From assembly GCA_037127315.1 (NCBI GenBank), contig JBBBDQ010000399.1:216501-280500 (forward strand): DNA of 64,000 nt. The letters run 5' to 3'. The notes beneath the pieces were generated by a model. It did not search any database. It worked only from the letters and a program-made list of their open reading frames with translations, and had not been told where the DNA came from. Made by a program: the position numbers and the translations under genes. Source of the DNA: Ascarosepion bandense (lineage: Eukaryota; Mollusca; Cephalopoda; Sepiida; Sepiidae). This document shows, one piece after another, positions 1 through 9,405 of this stretch; within the stretch, counting starts at the first letter, position 1, and each line of letters opens with the position of its first letter.

Positions 1-58
1 CTGAAATGGCATATTTCTAAACTCTTTCAATTGAACGCGGCTGTCTCTCAAGACTTTA

Positions 59-110
59 TTCTAGGCCTTACGCTCTTCTTGATATTCTAGGCCTTACGCT
101 CTTCTTGATA
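59..110. repeat. 26-bp tandem duplication
   Basis: Two exact adjacent copies of a 26-bp unit (59-84 and 85-110) beginning TTCTAGGCCTTACGC. The surrounding first 230 bases include a 79-codon open frame on the reverse strand that I do not recognise. The duplication lies at the 3' end of that frame and is probably a replication-slippage product. Confidence 0.85.
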
Positions 111-239
111 TTCATTAATGATTTTCGTGATGTAGGCAGTTCTCAAGTTGGCATCCACGTAGAAGACAGCGCCGCCTACTCTCGTTTCAATAATTAATCT
201 GACCGGGCTGACAAAGCGGCTTTCCTGTTGTTCTTGAAA

Positions 240-915
240 AGAACCGACAAAAAATGCTTCCAAATCGAAGCTACTCATTTTAATTATCATAGGGAAGCTT
301 TCCCACCTTCCATTAATATAGAACACACAAGTCTATCCGAAAGCAATACACTGCGTCTCTCTCTCTCTCTCTCTCTCTCTTTCTGCCGATCTCACTTGCA
401 ATTAATACATTAAATCAAGAGCTACATCTGCTGCTAAGAAGGTTGGGTCGCTATGCCGGCTAATAAGATTTTTCATCAGAATCCATCTTGCACATTTATA
501 AATCTACGATTCCCCTGTGCATTGAATACTGTTGTCATATATGGTCAGGTTCTTCTGCTGTTAATCTCGGGGTTCTCGACAAAATCCAACAAATAATCTG
601 CAATGTAATTCGTTTCGATTTGGCTTCTCGCCTTCAGAAGCTTTCTCACCGACGGAATGTGGCTTCTGTAAGTCTTTTCTACACGTATTTTAGTGGAAAC
701 TGCTCTGACGATCTTTATTCCCTGGTGACCCTCCCTCATCAATTTACCCGTGCAGCTTTATATAGTCCCACCCTATTACCCTCAAAATATGCAAATTTAA
801 CCGCCAATTCTACTCCAGCAGTTTCTCTCCTCAAACCTCACGCCTGCGGAATTTCCTTCCCCATGTTTGCTTGCCTGATAGCTAAAATCTAATAAAATTT
901 TAAATGCAACGTCAA
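240..915 (+). pseudogene. LINE-J reverse transcriptase C-terminal relic
   Basis: Translation from about 488 gives HIYKST, CIEYCCHIWSG and LSHRRNVAS, which match the post-RT C-terminal region of the LINE-J copy at 26.6-30.7 kb. Weaker matches start near 240 (the segment that follows the RT core in the better copy). A (CT)n run at 358-380 sits exactly where the frame should read through, and stops or frameshifts follow it, so the gene is dead. It is 5'-truncated, as is usual for LINE copies. The 3' end merges with a T-rich tract just before the mono-SINE array. Confidence 0.75.
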
Positions 916-984
916 TTGCCATCTTCTTTCTCCGTGACTCCCACCTCTCTTTTACCCTCTCTACAACCTCACATTTCCTGTGTG

Positions 985-1530
985 TGTTTTTTTTTAATCG
1001 TATCACCGAGCAAGGCGGTAACGCCACTGAAGCGCAGGGGACTACGTAAGAGTGAAAAGATTGGAAAAGAGGAAGCCGGGAACCACATCCTAAACAGGGA
1101 ACAAGGGATGAGCCTCTTCACCTGTTCAATAGACGTGGGTGGAGTGTGCACCGGGCGATAGATTAGTCTATCTACTCCAATTGAAAAATAAATAAATAAA
1201 TAAGTAAATAAATAAATAAATAAAGGAGTGAAAAGATTAGAAAAGAGAAAGCATGGAACCACATCCTAAACAGGGAACAAGGGATGAGCATCTACACCTG
1301 TTCAATAGACTTGGGTGGGGTGTGAACCGGGTGATAGATCAGTCTATCTACTCCAATTGAAAAAAATAAAATAAAATAAATAAATAAAGGAGTGAAAAGA
1401 TTGGAAAATAGAAAACCGGAAAACACATTTTAAACAGGGAACAAGGGATGAGCCTCTACACCTGTTCAATAGACATGGGTGGAGTGTGAACCGGGTAATA
1501 GTTTGATCTATCTACTCCAATTAAAAAAGT
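985..1530 (-). mobile_element. Mono-SINE with three tandem 5' monomers
   Basis: Read on the reverse strand, three related monomers carry the landmark CCCGGTTCACACTCCACC, then TTAGGATGTGGTT, then TCTTTTCCAAT. They are followed by a single 3' tail (985-1050) containing CAGTGGCGTTACCGCC and a T-run (A-run on the sense strand). Monomer starts are 164-176 bp apart because the linkers are expanded AAAT repeats. The tail occurs once, at one end only, so the array is one element with repeated heads rather than three full insertions. It abuts the LINE-J relic. Confidence 0.85.
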
Positions 1531-2100
1531 TACAGGTGGTGAGTTAACTAAGTTTTAAGGTCCAATCAAAGAAATTTCTTAAAAATAAATAAATACAAAA
1601 CCATTACTTACTTTTAGTAAAATTTCAAATAAATCTAACCAACCTGACCGAACATGCTTCATTGCCAGTTGACAAAATCCGTTTCTTCTCCCTGTTACCC
1701 CCCTGCACACCAGTGGCAATATTGCCTTGCTAAGGTGAACCAATTATTAAAAAAAAATGTTTCTATTGCCATTTTACATAAAATATTATAAAAAGTAACT
1801 ATAGAAATCTCCCAATTATTTAATGCTTCAAAAATAAATCAATCTCAGTTTTTTTGTTTAGCGGTATATCAACACGCATGTCCCAGGCAAGTGATAGCCA
1901 TGCTGGGATAACATTAAATTATGGAATCCTCTCCTCCACAAAATCAAGCCAGTATAATAAAAATATAACATTTAGCGAAAGTGAGATAATAAAAAATGGA
2001 CTTTCACAAGGCATATTTTGGAGCCACTGCCGTCAACAAAAACTACCAAGGAATAGGGTCGTTGATCGGTTAGCACAGACCGCCCGTTGCTCTGATAGAT
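1531..2100. other. No recognisable feature
   Basis: AT-rich sequence with short A and T runs. No open frame with recognisable protein similarity, no tRNA-like boxes and no match that I noticed to the other repeat families of the window. Confidence 0.5.
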
Positions 2101-2370
2101 TCAGTCAGTTAAGTGTCATACGTGATACACGCTTGGACGACCATGCCTCTTTAGAGACATGACTGAGTGGGCAGAGGATAATCCCGCAGTAGCTTGCCAT
2201 TACTTACTGAGGTAGACTGGTTGCCAGCCAAGGCTATAGAACCCAATCTGTCCTTTTATTTAAGAGACGGATTAATACCTTTCCCAAGGGTATTTGCGCG
2301 TAAGTGTATACAAAGAATTCAACTGGAATTCGAACTCGGCTTGCCGATTTCTCATTCCGAGTCGATATAA
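2101..2370 (-). mobile_element. SINE-B copy, nearly complete
   Basis: In reverse orientation the element has the B-box-like GAGTTCGAATTCCAG, the middle landmarks GGGTATTTGCGCG and GCTATAGAACCCAATC (as read on the + strand), and the terminal hairpin and GTCAGTTAAG end near 2101-2165. The A-box end near 2370 has decayed (TCGATATAATG instead of the expected continuation). Compared with better copies, the stretch around 2260 is shortened. Confidence 0.85.
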
Positions 2371-2452
2371 TGCCGATATCTTAATATTTTAAAAACAATT
2401 TTGTTTTCCTTTTTTTGGAGATAATAAGGGTTTTAGTTTTACTAACTAACCT

Positions 2453-2583
2453 ATAGCTTGGGGGAAGAAGAGATGGATTTATACATTTTCCCATGGAAAT
2501 TTGCGCCTAAGCTGAATATAACGAACTTGACTGGAATTGGAACTCTGCACTCTAATTATTCGTAACTCCACCTGCACATCCAA
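2453..2583 (-). mobile_element. SINE-B 5' part, diverged
   Basis: Reverse-strand copy of only the tRNA-related half and following segment: GAGATGGATTTATAC, AATTTGCGCCTAAG, then a decayed B-box region and CCTGCACATCC at the A-box end. It lacks the hairpin half and is more diverged than the copies on either side, suggesting an older insertion. Confidence 0.65.
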
Positions 2584-2908
2584 GTCCAAGTGTATCGAAC
2601 CTGTTATTCTCAAGCCGTCGGTCATCTTAGTACTCACTAGTTTTTATGTTGCGTAACTACGGTGTTTTAACGCGATGCGTCCGTAAACTAAATATACAGA
2701 TGCGAAATAACTACTTCCATGGATTTCCATTAATATCATTTGCCGTTATATATTGGTCTTTTCCTTTCAGAAAATTCTTTGTTATGTTGTAGAGTCATTG
2801 AATGAAAGAAAGCTATGGATAGACTTATGGGCTATTTCATGTCAAAACAAAATTTTCTTGAGCTAATTAGCAATTCATTTTACAAAAACGTATTGCTAGT
2901 AAAAGTTG

Positions 2909-3166
2909 TGCGTTGTGGTACAGTGGATATCGGCTAGGAAGAACAAATGGTGGGCCGAGATCAAATTCCAGTTGAATTCCTTGCATTCACTTGCGCACAA
3001 ATACCCTTGGGAAAGGTATTAAACCGTCTCTTCCCTCCAGTTATGGGTTAAATAATGCGACAGATTGGGTTTTATAGTCTTGGCTGGCAACCAGTCTACC
3101 ACAGAAAAAGTAATGGCAACCTACTGCGGATAATCTTCTGCCCAGTCAGTCATGTCTCTTTTCTCT
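2909..3166 (+). mobile_element. SINE-B copy, forward
   Basis: Starts GTGCGTTGTGGTACAGTGG (A-box-like), continues with a decayed B-box segment (GAGATCAAATTCCAG), ACCCTTGGGAAAGGTATT, CAGATTGGGTTTTATAG, GGCAACCTACTGCGG and CAGTCAGTCATGTCTC, where it stops inside the hairpin. The missing 3' arm means a truncated end. The downstream open frame overlapping it is a shadow. Confidence 0.85.
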
Positions 3167-3465
3167 TACTCCTAGCCAATACTTCATCAATAATAGACTA
3201 CATAGTTTTAATTTTGGGAAAAGAAGAGAAAAACACTGCTTGGGAGACAAAAATGGCAAGAACTCAAAGAACGACACTTAGTATTTACTTGCCACCCGAC
3301 ACAATGTTTTTTAATGTGGAAAACCGTGATGCAGGCACCGCGGTTTGGTCCCAAAAGAGCCCATCACCCGCAACTGTCAGATGCGTTGGCCAACTCTTTC
3401 GTACAATGAGCGAGTTATTGCTGCAGGCAGCTGCTTCTCGGATCAGAAACCTGTTAATATAATAA

Positions 3466-3650
3466 TGGAGTAGATAGATCTATCTATCGCCCGGTTCACA
3501 CTCCACCCAGGTCTATTGAACAGGTTAAGAGGCTCATCCCTTGTTTAGGATGTGGTTTCCGGTTTTCTCTTTTCCAATCTTTTCACTATTAAGTAGCCCC
3601 CTGCACATAAGTGGCGTTACCGCCTTGCTCGGGGTGATACGATTTTTAAA
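3466..3650 (+). mobile_element. Mono-SINE, single monomer, complete
   Basis: Begins ATGGAGTAGATAG, then CGCCCGGTTCACACTCCACC, TTAGGATGTGGTTTCC and CAATCTTTTCACT, and runs straight into the tail CCCCCTGCACATAAGTGGCG...CTCGGGGTGATACG plus T/A-rich end. About 185 bp: the minimal form of the family with one head and one tail. A short piece around the usual TTCCCTG before TTAGGATG is deleted. Confidence 0.88.
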
Positions 3651-4107
3651 AAATACTTTTTTCCAACTACTAAGTTGCGCTGTTTCTGAAAATGGGAACA
3701 CAAAGTTTTCAGAATAAATCGATCCTCTCAAAACTGTATCAAAATTCCCTTATCTCGCATAACAGAGAAAGCGTTTAACATGATAAAGAGAGAGATATCG
3801 AAAGCAGCCATTACTACGCCCGATCAGACACTATGGTAGGAGAGACAGACACCTCAGAATGGGACAAAGCCTATATTTATTTTATTTTTTAAACCCTATC
3901 TAAATCAGAACGTAGGCTTCCTGCAATAGATAAAAAAACCTATGCCAATTGCTTAGAAAATAAAGGGATTATTTAAACGGCGACACTTTAAATTGATTAC
4001 AGACCAAAATAGCGTAGCATTCATATTTAACGCAAAAAGGACAAGCAAAAAAAATGAGAATATTGCCACCTGAATGATAGAACACTCGTGTCATTTGTTC
4101 GACGTAA
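3651..4107. other. No recognisable feature
   Basis: Apparently single-copy AT-rich DNA within this window. No frames with recognisable motifs and no repeat landmarks noticed. Confidence 0.45.
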
Positions 4108-4655
4108 AATATCATCCTTCTTCTTCTTCTATGTACCCTGTCTCTTCAGAACGTAGGCAATCACGGCTTTCCATGCCTCCCAATCTCTGGTGGCTCTTAG
4201 CACGCCTTCTCCTGTTACACCCTGCAACCGTCGTTCCATCATCCACCTTATTAGGTCCTTCAAATATGTTATCCGCTGCTTCCCCTGTCTCTTTTTACCT
4301 CTATCTGGCCTGTGAGTATCAGTTTCTCTAAGCCCTCTTTCCTCATTGCATGTCCCAGGAATTTAAGCTGTCTCTTCCTGATGCTCAGTAATTATTTCCT
4401 TTTCGTTTCCATCCTTTCGAAAACCTCATCATTGCTCACAAGTTCGATTCATGATATTCGCAGCAGCCTTCTGTAGAACCACATTTCAGTTGCTTTAAGT
4501 TTTTTCTTCATCTTTGATATGTTCCAGCATTCACTGCCATATTGAAGGACTGACATCACATATCAATCCAGTACTCTCCTCTTTGTTTCTAACGAAATTG
4601 TCCTGTTTCTTTATACTTTACTCAACATCCGGAATGCTTCTTTCGCCATATCCTA
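4108..4655 (-). pseudogene. LINE-X reverse transcriptase C-terminal relic
   Basis: On the reverse strand this matches the C-terminal part of the LINE-X RT (compare the forward copy at 8155-8510, which reads FLGHAIRKE, LILTGQIE and ATRDMET). The + strand shows CTTCTTCTTCTATGTACCCTG at the 3' end, the remnant of the family's (AAG)n tail. Frames are interrupted repeatedly, and the upstream part extends to the region encoding the YGSECW-type segment. 5'-truncated and dead. Confidence 0.75.
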
Positions 4656-4769
4656 GTAAAAAAACAAAAACAAAAAAAAAACGCAATATGGACGCTTTCT
4701 CTCTGGATTCTAACTCGGCTGCTAGGAAAAGAGAATAAAATAGATTATAGAGAGAGTTATGACTACACG

Positions 4770-5160
4770 AATGAGACACATGATGAAAATCAGAAGCCTA
4801 TTCTGCTCAGTTAAGGATGTGAAAGAGATTACTTACTCACGTAAGACTTGCGCTAAAAATAATTCCAGCTTATATCGTCCTAACTGCAGCAAGAACATAA
4901 AGCTACGTAACGATACGAAAGAGTCGCTTTGGTTTTTAGATGTCCGCTTTTGGTAAAAGCTCGCAACAAATACATCTTGACAATAATTGACGAATATTCT
5001 AGATTTCCTTTCGCGATATCCTGCTCAGATTTATGCTTTAGATCGGTCATACAAGCATTTTTCTCAGTTTTTGGCCGTCTTCGGGTTATGCGCGTATATT
5101 CATTCGGACAGAAGGGTTTCATTTATTTCCGAAGGACGTTGATATAAAAACATCCACCAT
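4770..5160 (+). pseudogene. LTR-retrotransposon integrase fragment
   Basis: Frame pieces read SVKDVKEIT, RKTCAKNNSSLYRPNC, then NKYILTIIDEYSRFPFAISC, and in a shifted frame YIHSDR. This order (zinc-binding-like CxxC remnant, core segment with the conserved YILTIIDEYSRFP stretch, then HSD) fits the integrase of a Gypsy/Ty3-type LTR retrotransposon. At least two frameshifts separate the pieces and the region after HSD is lost. No LTRs were recognised nearby. The flanking 5161-5440 is not recognised. Confidence 0.65.
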
Positions 5161-5442
5161 CAGTCTTTGTTATTTATTAGTTATGTTAACGTCCCTGTAA
5201 CCTCTCTGAAGATGGTTCATGTGATCCGAAAGCTTAGAACTAACTTAATAAATAATTATCCAAATGTTGGAGAATTTTTGTCTTCATTTTCACCTGAAAT
5301 TAAAGCCAAAATACGATGTTTAGAACGGTTCATGATTAAACATAATAGACATTCCTTGTCTGTTACATTTAACAGTATATGTTTAGAAAATTATCTGCTG
5401 CCTCGATACACTATATATATATATATTAATATCAGTCAGTTA

Positions 5443-6129
5443 TCTAAACTTATTTATAAATGGAACTTTGTCTCTCTCTGTGTGTCCGTTACCTATAGAC
5501 TCCGACACGGCTGAACCGATTTTCTTGAAAATTTACACTGTTGTACTATAAGCGTCTGCGAGTGTTCTTAGCTCGGTTTTGTGTCGAGGTACCCCCGATA
5601 AATATCGAAAATAGATAATCCAAAAAATCGGGTTATAGAAGGAGTGGTCCTATTTTGATACACTTATAGACAAAGACATCAGAAACGATATTCAGAAGTT
5701 TCAAGGTTGCAGTTCTTACAATAGTGCAGAAAATCGATATTATGTTTGTGTGTGTGTGTCTGTTTATCTGCCTGCATGTTTTTCAACCCTTTTATTGTAG
5801 TTTTTGCTTTTTTGCTTTTATTGTAGTTTTTGGCTCTAAGTAAGTATATTGTAGTTCTTAGTCCCAGCCATGATTCCATTTACATAGAGGACTTATTTAG
5901 CCTTCAAAATTCAGTTTACGACGAAAAAACTTATTTGATATCGATACCAGGAATTCAAAATTTGACTTACATCCATTCATTTTTCTTTCAGTCTACGGTT
6001 TCGCTTTAACTGGAAACAACTATTGCGTTTTAGTCTTTCGTGCCAACGTCCAAATAGTCTGAGATCCAGGACCATGGATTATTTTTAAAGGTTTCATTAC
6101 ACTCGAGCAACGCCGGGCTATACTGCTAG
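5443..6129 (+). mobile_element. HN Helitron-like non-autonomous element
   Basis: Begins A^TCTAAACTTATTTATAAATG and ends with a GC-rich hairpin, CTCGAGCAACGCCGGG, followed 7-10 bases later by CTAG and then T. A 5' TC, a short 3' hairpin, a CTRR terminus and an A/T target junction are the structural signature of Helitrons. No Rep/helicase coding is present, so it would be non-autonomous. Inside are a CGGCTGAACCGATTTTCTTG block, a TATC/GATA-rich block and a TG microsatellite. 687 bp. No target-site duplication is expected for this class. Confidence 0.65.
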
Positions 6130-6137
6130 TATATATC

Positions 6138-6177
6138 TATCTCTATCTCTATCTCTCCCTCTCTCTCTATCTCTCTC

Positions 6178-6212
<35 letters not shown>

Positions 6213-6219
6213 ATATACA

Positions 6220-6252
<33 letters not shown>
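6138..6252. repeat. (CTAT)/(CT)n and (TA)n microsatellites
   Basis: TCTATCTC-type repeats grade into (CT)n and then (TA)n immediately after the CTAG end of the HN element. The Helitron-like element probably inserted into this simple-sequence tract. Confidence 0.9.
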
Positions 6253-6258
<6 letters not shown>

Positions 6259-6387
6259 TTTTTAATCATAATTAGAGTAAATTGAAGTTAGTCTCGTTAT
6301 GGTGACCAACTAATGTACCTAATTTGTATCTAGTAAAATACCTTTTTTGTGTTCATGTAATCTAAAATTCTGATGATAATGTTCCTC

Positions 6388-6462
6388 CAAAAAATGCTAC
6401 TCCTTTTCCTGTTACACAATGCAACCCTCGTTCCATCATCCACCTGATTAGGTCCTGATTAG
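6388..6462 (-). mobile_element. Short LINE-X fragment
   Basis: The + strand reads TTTTCCTGTTACACAATGCA, then CCTCGTTCCATCATCCACCT, the same as the 3' coding end of other reverse-oriented LINE-X copies (for example 19505-19560). GTCCTGATTAGG is partly duplicated at its edge. Only about 75 bp remain. Confidence 0.6.
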
Positions 6463-6810
6463 GTTTTTTTTAACAAAAAACAATTTACCTGCACCAGCAC
6501 TATGTACTTAATAAAGACCATTGTTATAATATAGACCGTAGTGTATTTTTACGACGCTACCTCGCTAGTGTGTGTGCGTGTGTCTCTTTCTCTCTCCATA
6601 AGTTGGACAGGAGTGAAATATATATATATTTTCCTTTTGGCACAATCACAGAGAGAAAGAGAGACAACAGCGAGGCATTCTCGGCTCAAGTCATTATCTT
6701 AACTGCATTTTATTACACTTTACTATCTGTGATGAACCTATTGCTTTGTGTTTGCTCTCTAACACTGTCGTATTTAATTTTTGCAATAATTATGTTGTTG
6801 TGTAGTGAAT

Positions 6811-6812
<2 letters not shown>

Positions 6813-6862
<50 letters not shown>
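6813..6862. repeat. (TA)n microsatellite
   Basis: About 50 bp of uninterrupted TA repeats. Confidence 0.95.
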
Positions 6863-6864
<2 letters not shown>

Positions 6865-6889
6865 GTTCTGTAATGATTTGAATGCATAG

Positions 6890-7067
6890 ACTAACCTATC
6901 GCCCGGTTCACACTCCAGCCACGTCTATTGAAGAGGTGAAGAGGCTCATCACTTGTTCCCTGTTTAGGATGTGGTTTCCGGCTTTCTCTTTTCTCTTTTC
7001 CAATCTGTTCACTCTCACGTAGCCCCCTGCACATCAGTGGCGTTACTGCCTTGCTCGGGGTGATATG

Positions 7068-7069
<2 letters not shown>
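6890..7069 (+). mobile_element. Mono-SINE, single monomer
   Basis: Head starts inside ACTAACCTATCGCCCGG (the GGAGTAGATAG start is missing), followed by GGTTCACACTCCAGCC, TTAGGATGTGGTTTCC, a short duplication of TCTCTTTTC, then the tail ending CTCGGGGTGATATGATTAA. The A-rich end passes into (TA)n at 7070-7108. Either the tail's A-run was replaced by TA or it inserted into a TA tract. Confidence 0.85.

Positions 7070-7108
<39 letters not shown>
7070..7108. repeat. (TA)n microsatellite
   Basis: TA repeats directly abutting the 3' tail of the mono-SINE. A second TA tract lies at 7228-7256. Confidence 0.9.
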
Positions 7109-7109
<1 letters not shown>

Positions 7110-7223
7110 GTCCTGTAATGTAAGATATTCTATAGTAGTTATATTAACATATATGTTGCTATCATTTTAAACGAGATATCAATATAAATATTTTAACGGT
7201 ATGAACCCACCCGTGTGTGCGTT

Positions 7224-7227
<4 letters not shown>

Positions 7228-7259
<32 letters not shown>

Positions 7260-7450
7260 ATCATCCGTACACAGTTCTGTTTCGCAGTATCACAACTCAT
7301 CAGTAGGGTTAGACATCAGATTGCTTCTAGCCAAGATTGTAACCCAACCGAATTGGCATCAGTCGTCGATTCTGCATCTGAGCTACAATTGGTAAAAGAA
7401 GGCGAACTTTAGCCTGTTATTTACAATGTAAACTCGCGCCAGTAGCCAAG
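7228..7450 (-). mobile_element. SINE-C copy with (TA)n tail
   Basis: Read in reverse, the 3' end is (TA)n, preceded by GATTAAATATATA-type junctions, the conserved block carrying TGTGATACTGCGAAACAG, and a tRNA-like segment whose B-box reads on the + strand as GATTGTAACCCAACC. The upstream (+ 3') part with AATTGGTAAAAGAAGGCG corresponds to the head-proximal region of other SINE-C copies. Confidence 0.7.
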
Positions 7451-7522
7451 AGTATTAAAATTTATTACTGAATGAACGATGCGTAATTTCTCCATAGTGC
7501 TCATTTGGAGTGCGAGACACGT

Positions 7523-7625
7523 AGTCATCCGGAAGACAGTCTTGTTTCGCTGTATCACAGCTCATCAGTACGACATTTATTCTGTGATTCTCGCACTGAG
7601 CTATGGGCGCTCGTCAGACTTTAGG
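7523..7625 (-). mobile_element. SINE-C copy with internal deletion
   Basis: GTCATCCGGAAGACAG, then TTTCGCTGTATCACAGCTCA, matches the SINE-C 3' block. Then the sequence jumps to GAGCTATGGGCGCTCG, the A-box-side region, with the B-box segment missing. A second, deleted SINE-C next to the copy just upstream. Confidence 0.65.
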
Positions 7626-7676
7626 TTTTTATATACAATATATATACATTGTATATAAAATTATTTTTTTTATTTC

Positions 7677-7975
7677 TACCGGCCTAATTATTTAGCCTGA
7701 TTCGTTTAGACTGATCGTCATTCGTGGTCAAGAGGTCTAAGACGCGCCAGATCACAGATTGCAGGTTTGAATCCTGCCGAATGTTACACATTCTTGTAAC
7801 AAAAATGTATCGTAAATAATCAGGCCGGTAGAAATAAATATATAATACTGTTCGATTATAAACAGAATATCTACTTAAATACGTGTCTGAATCAAAAATA
7901 ATATTTAAACAAATCATTTCAAATTGTCGGTTGTATATAACCAGTTTCGTCAATCTTCGTTAATTTCCATAACAT
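7677..7975 (+). mobile_element. SINE-D, tRNA-Leu-like head
   Basis: A-box-like TGGTCAAGAGG (7735-7745) and GTCTAAGACGCGCCAGA, then B-box-like GGTTTGAATCC (7774-7784). The CTAAGACGCGCCAGA stretch resembles the D-arm and anticodon-stem part of tRNA-Leu. The body carries GGCCGGTAGAAATAAATATA, followed by an AT-rich tail. An 18-bp segment at 7677 (CTACCGGCCTAATTATTT) is inversely repeated at 7815-7832 with one mismatch. A second copy at 34.3 kb supports a real family. It is not a functional tRNA: acceptor-stem pairing is lost. Confidence 0.7.
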
Positions 7976-8154
7976 ATATATATATTTCAATGGTTTTATT
8001 AATTCACGCCGTATAAGCATATTCTGTTTTGTATTCTGTAGGAGATCGATTTTCAATAAATCCTCATTTCATACTGAGCTCTCTATAAGTTTTATAAAGA
8101 ATAATACATTTTATGATAATTCATGATGTGGTGTTCTTTATGTATGTTAATATA

Positions 8155-8510
8155 AAAAGGATGCTGCTGATATCGTGGACGGAGCATGCAAGCAACGATG
8201 AGGTGCTGGAAAGAATGGCAACAAAAAGGAAATTAATACTGAGCATCAGGAAGAGACAACTGAAGTTCCTGGGACATGCAATTCGAAAGGAGAGATTGGA
8301 GAAACTGATACTGACTGGCCAGATAGAAGAAACAAGAGACAGAGGAAGGCAGCGGATAACATATTTGCAGGGCCTGATCAGGTGGATGAAGGAACGGAGG
8401 TTGCGATATGTAACAGGAGCAAACATACTGAAAGCCACAAGGGATATGGAGACGTGCAGAACAATAATCGCCTACGTCCCGAGGGGACAGGGCACATAGA
8501 AGAAGAAGAA
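8155..8510 (+). pseudogene. LINE-X RT C-terminal end with (AAG)n tail
   Basis: Open reading continues to a stop at about 8499 and reads ISWTEHASNDEVLERMATKR, KRQLKFLGHAIRKERLEKL, LILTGQIEE, YLQGLIRWMKERRLR and ATRDMET, the region after the RT core of a non-LTR endonuclease-RT. The (AAG)n tail begins directly after the stop. No RT catalytic core is present, so this is a 5'-truncated copy. The best preserved C-terminus of this family here. Confidence 0.82.
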
Positions 8511-8837
8511 TATAAAAAGGTAATGATTTCTACTAGCACTCTGAATTGTTCATAGGCACCTATTTATCATATTAGAGTGGTTTTCTTCTGATTTGCCCAT
8601 GGTTCCAATTAAGAATAGTTCTTTTTCCTACACTAACTGCCAAGACTAGTGTGTTCTGTCAGGTCTATCAAATGGACCCATGCATTTCCGAATGTGCTAA
8701 TGAAATCAGAATTCGTTTGAAAATTTCCTCGACATACCGAAAAAAACAAAGCTGAAGAATATGTCGGCCCAAAATCTTTGTTAAATTTAAGAAAGATGAG
8801 ACAATTTGTTCGTGAAGTATCAGGATTATTTTTAATC

Positions 8838-9405
8838 ATTTCACTCCAAGCAAGGCAGTTTTACTGCCAGGAGTGTGAAAAAGGGTTACATAGGAGGAAA
8901 GTGATGAGAAAGAGGGACAAGTTATAGGGGTGTCAGGAAGTGGGTAAGAGAAGGATGAGAATACTGGTGTGATTAGAGTAGAGTGGACGGAGAAAAGAAC
9001 ATGAGGCAAACGGATGTGAGTTAGAAAGATAGAAAATGACAGTTGACCTTACATTTAAATTCTCGAAGATTGCAGCTGTCGGGGAAGCAAGTATACGGAA
9101 TGGAATTCCACTGGCGGGAATTTGCGGTGACTTTTATTGGTTTCACTGTAAGAGAGTGGGACCTAGTTGCTAGTCTAGTAGCTCGATTAAATTCTTTCAT
9201 AGGGAGCACCAGTGAGATAAGCTCGTTGGAACATAAACCGGGGAAGTATTTGCAGAAAACACATAGGGAAGCCACATTACGCTGGCGAGAAACTGAATGC
9301 AGCTGAGCTACCAAGTCGAGATCGATCACATTACAGATTTGGATTTTGTCAAGAACCCCTAGGTGAATAGCAGGGACACCCGAGCAGATGTGGCAGCAGT
9401 AATAA
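8838..9405 (-). pseudogene. LINE-J 3' end and RT C-terminal relic
   Basis: Reverse-strand translation gives SVSRQRNVASLCVFCKYFPG, then LATRSHSLTVKPIKV and WNSIPYTCFPDS, the same C-terminal module as the LINE-J copy at 30.1-30.4 kb. The 3' end, read in reverse, contains CTGCCTTGCTTGGAGTGAAA before an A-rich end. That matches the mono-SINE tail and is the clearest link between the two families. Upstream coding is truncated at about 9405 inside the segment equivalent to HIWSG. Confidence 0.82.

Noticed and set aside
2101..2370. Target-site duplication around this SINE-B
   Set aside because: Flanks compared by eye show no matching direct repeat.
4770..5440. LTRs flanking the integrase scrap
   Set aside because: No direct repeats of LTR length found on either side within several kb.
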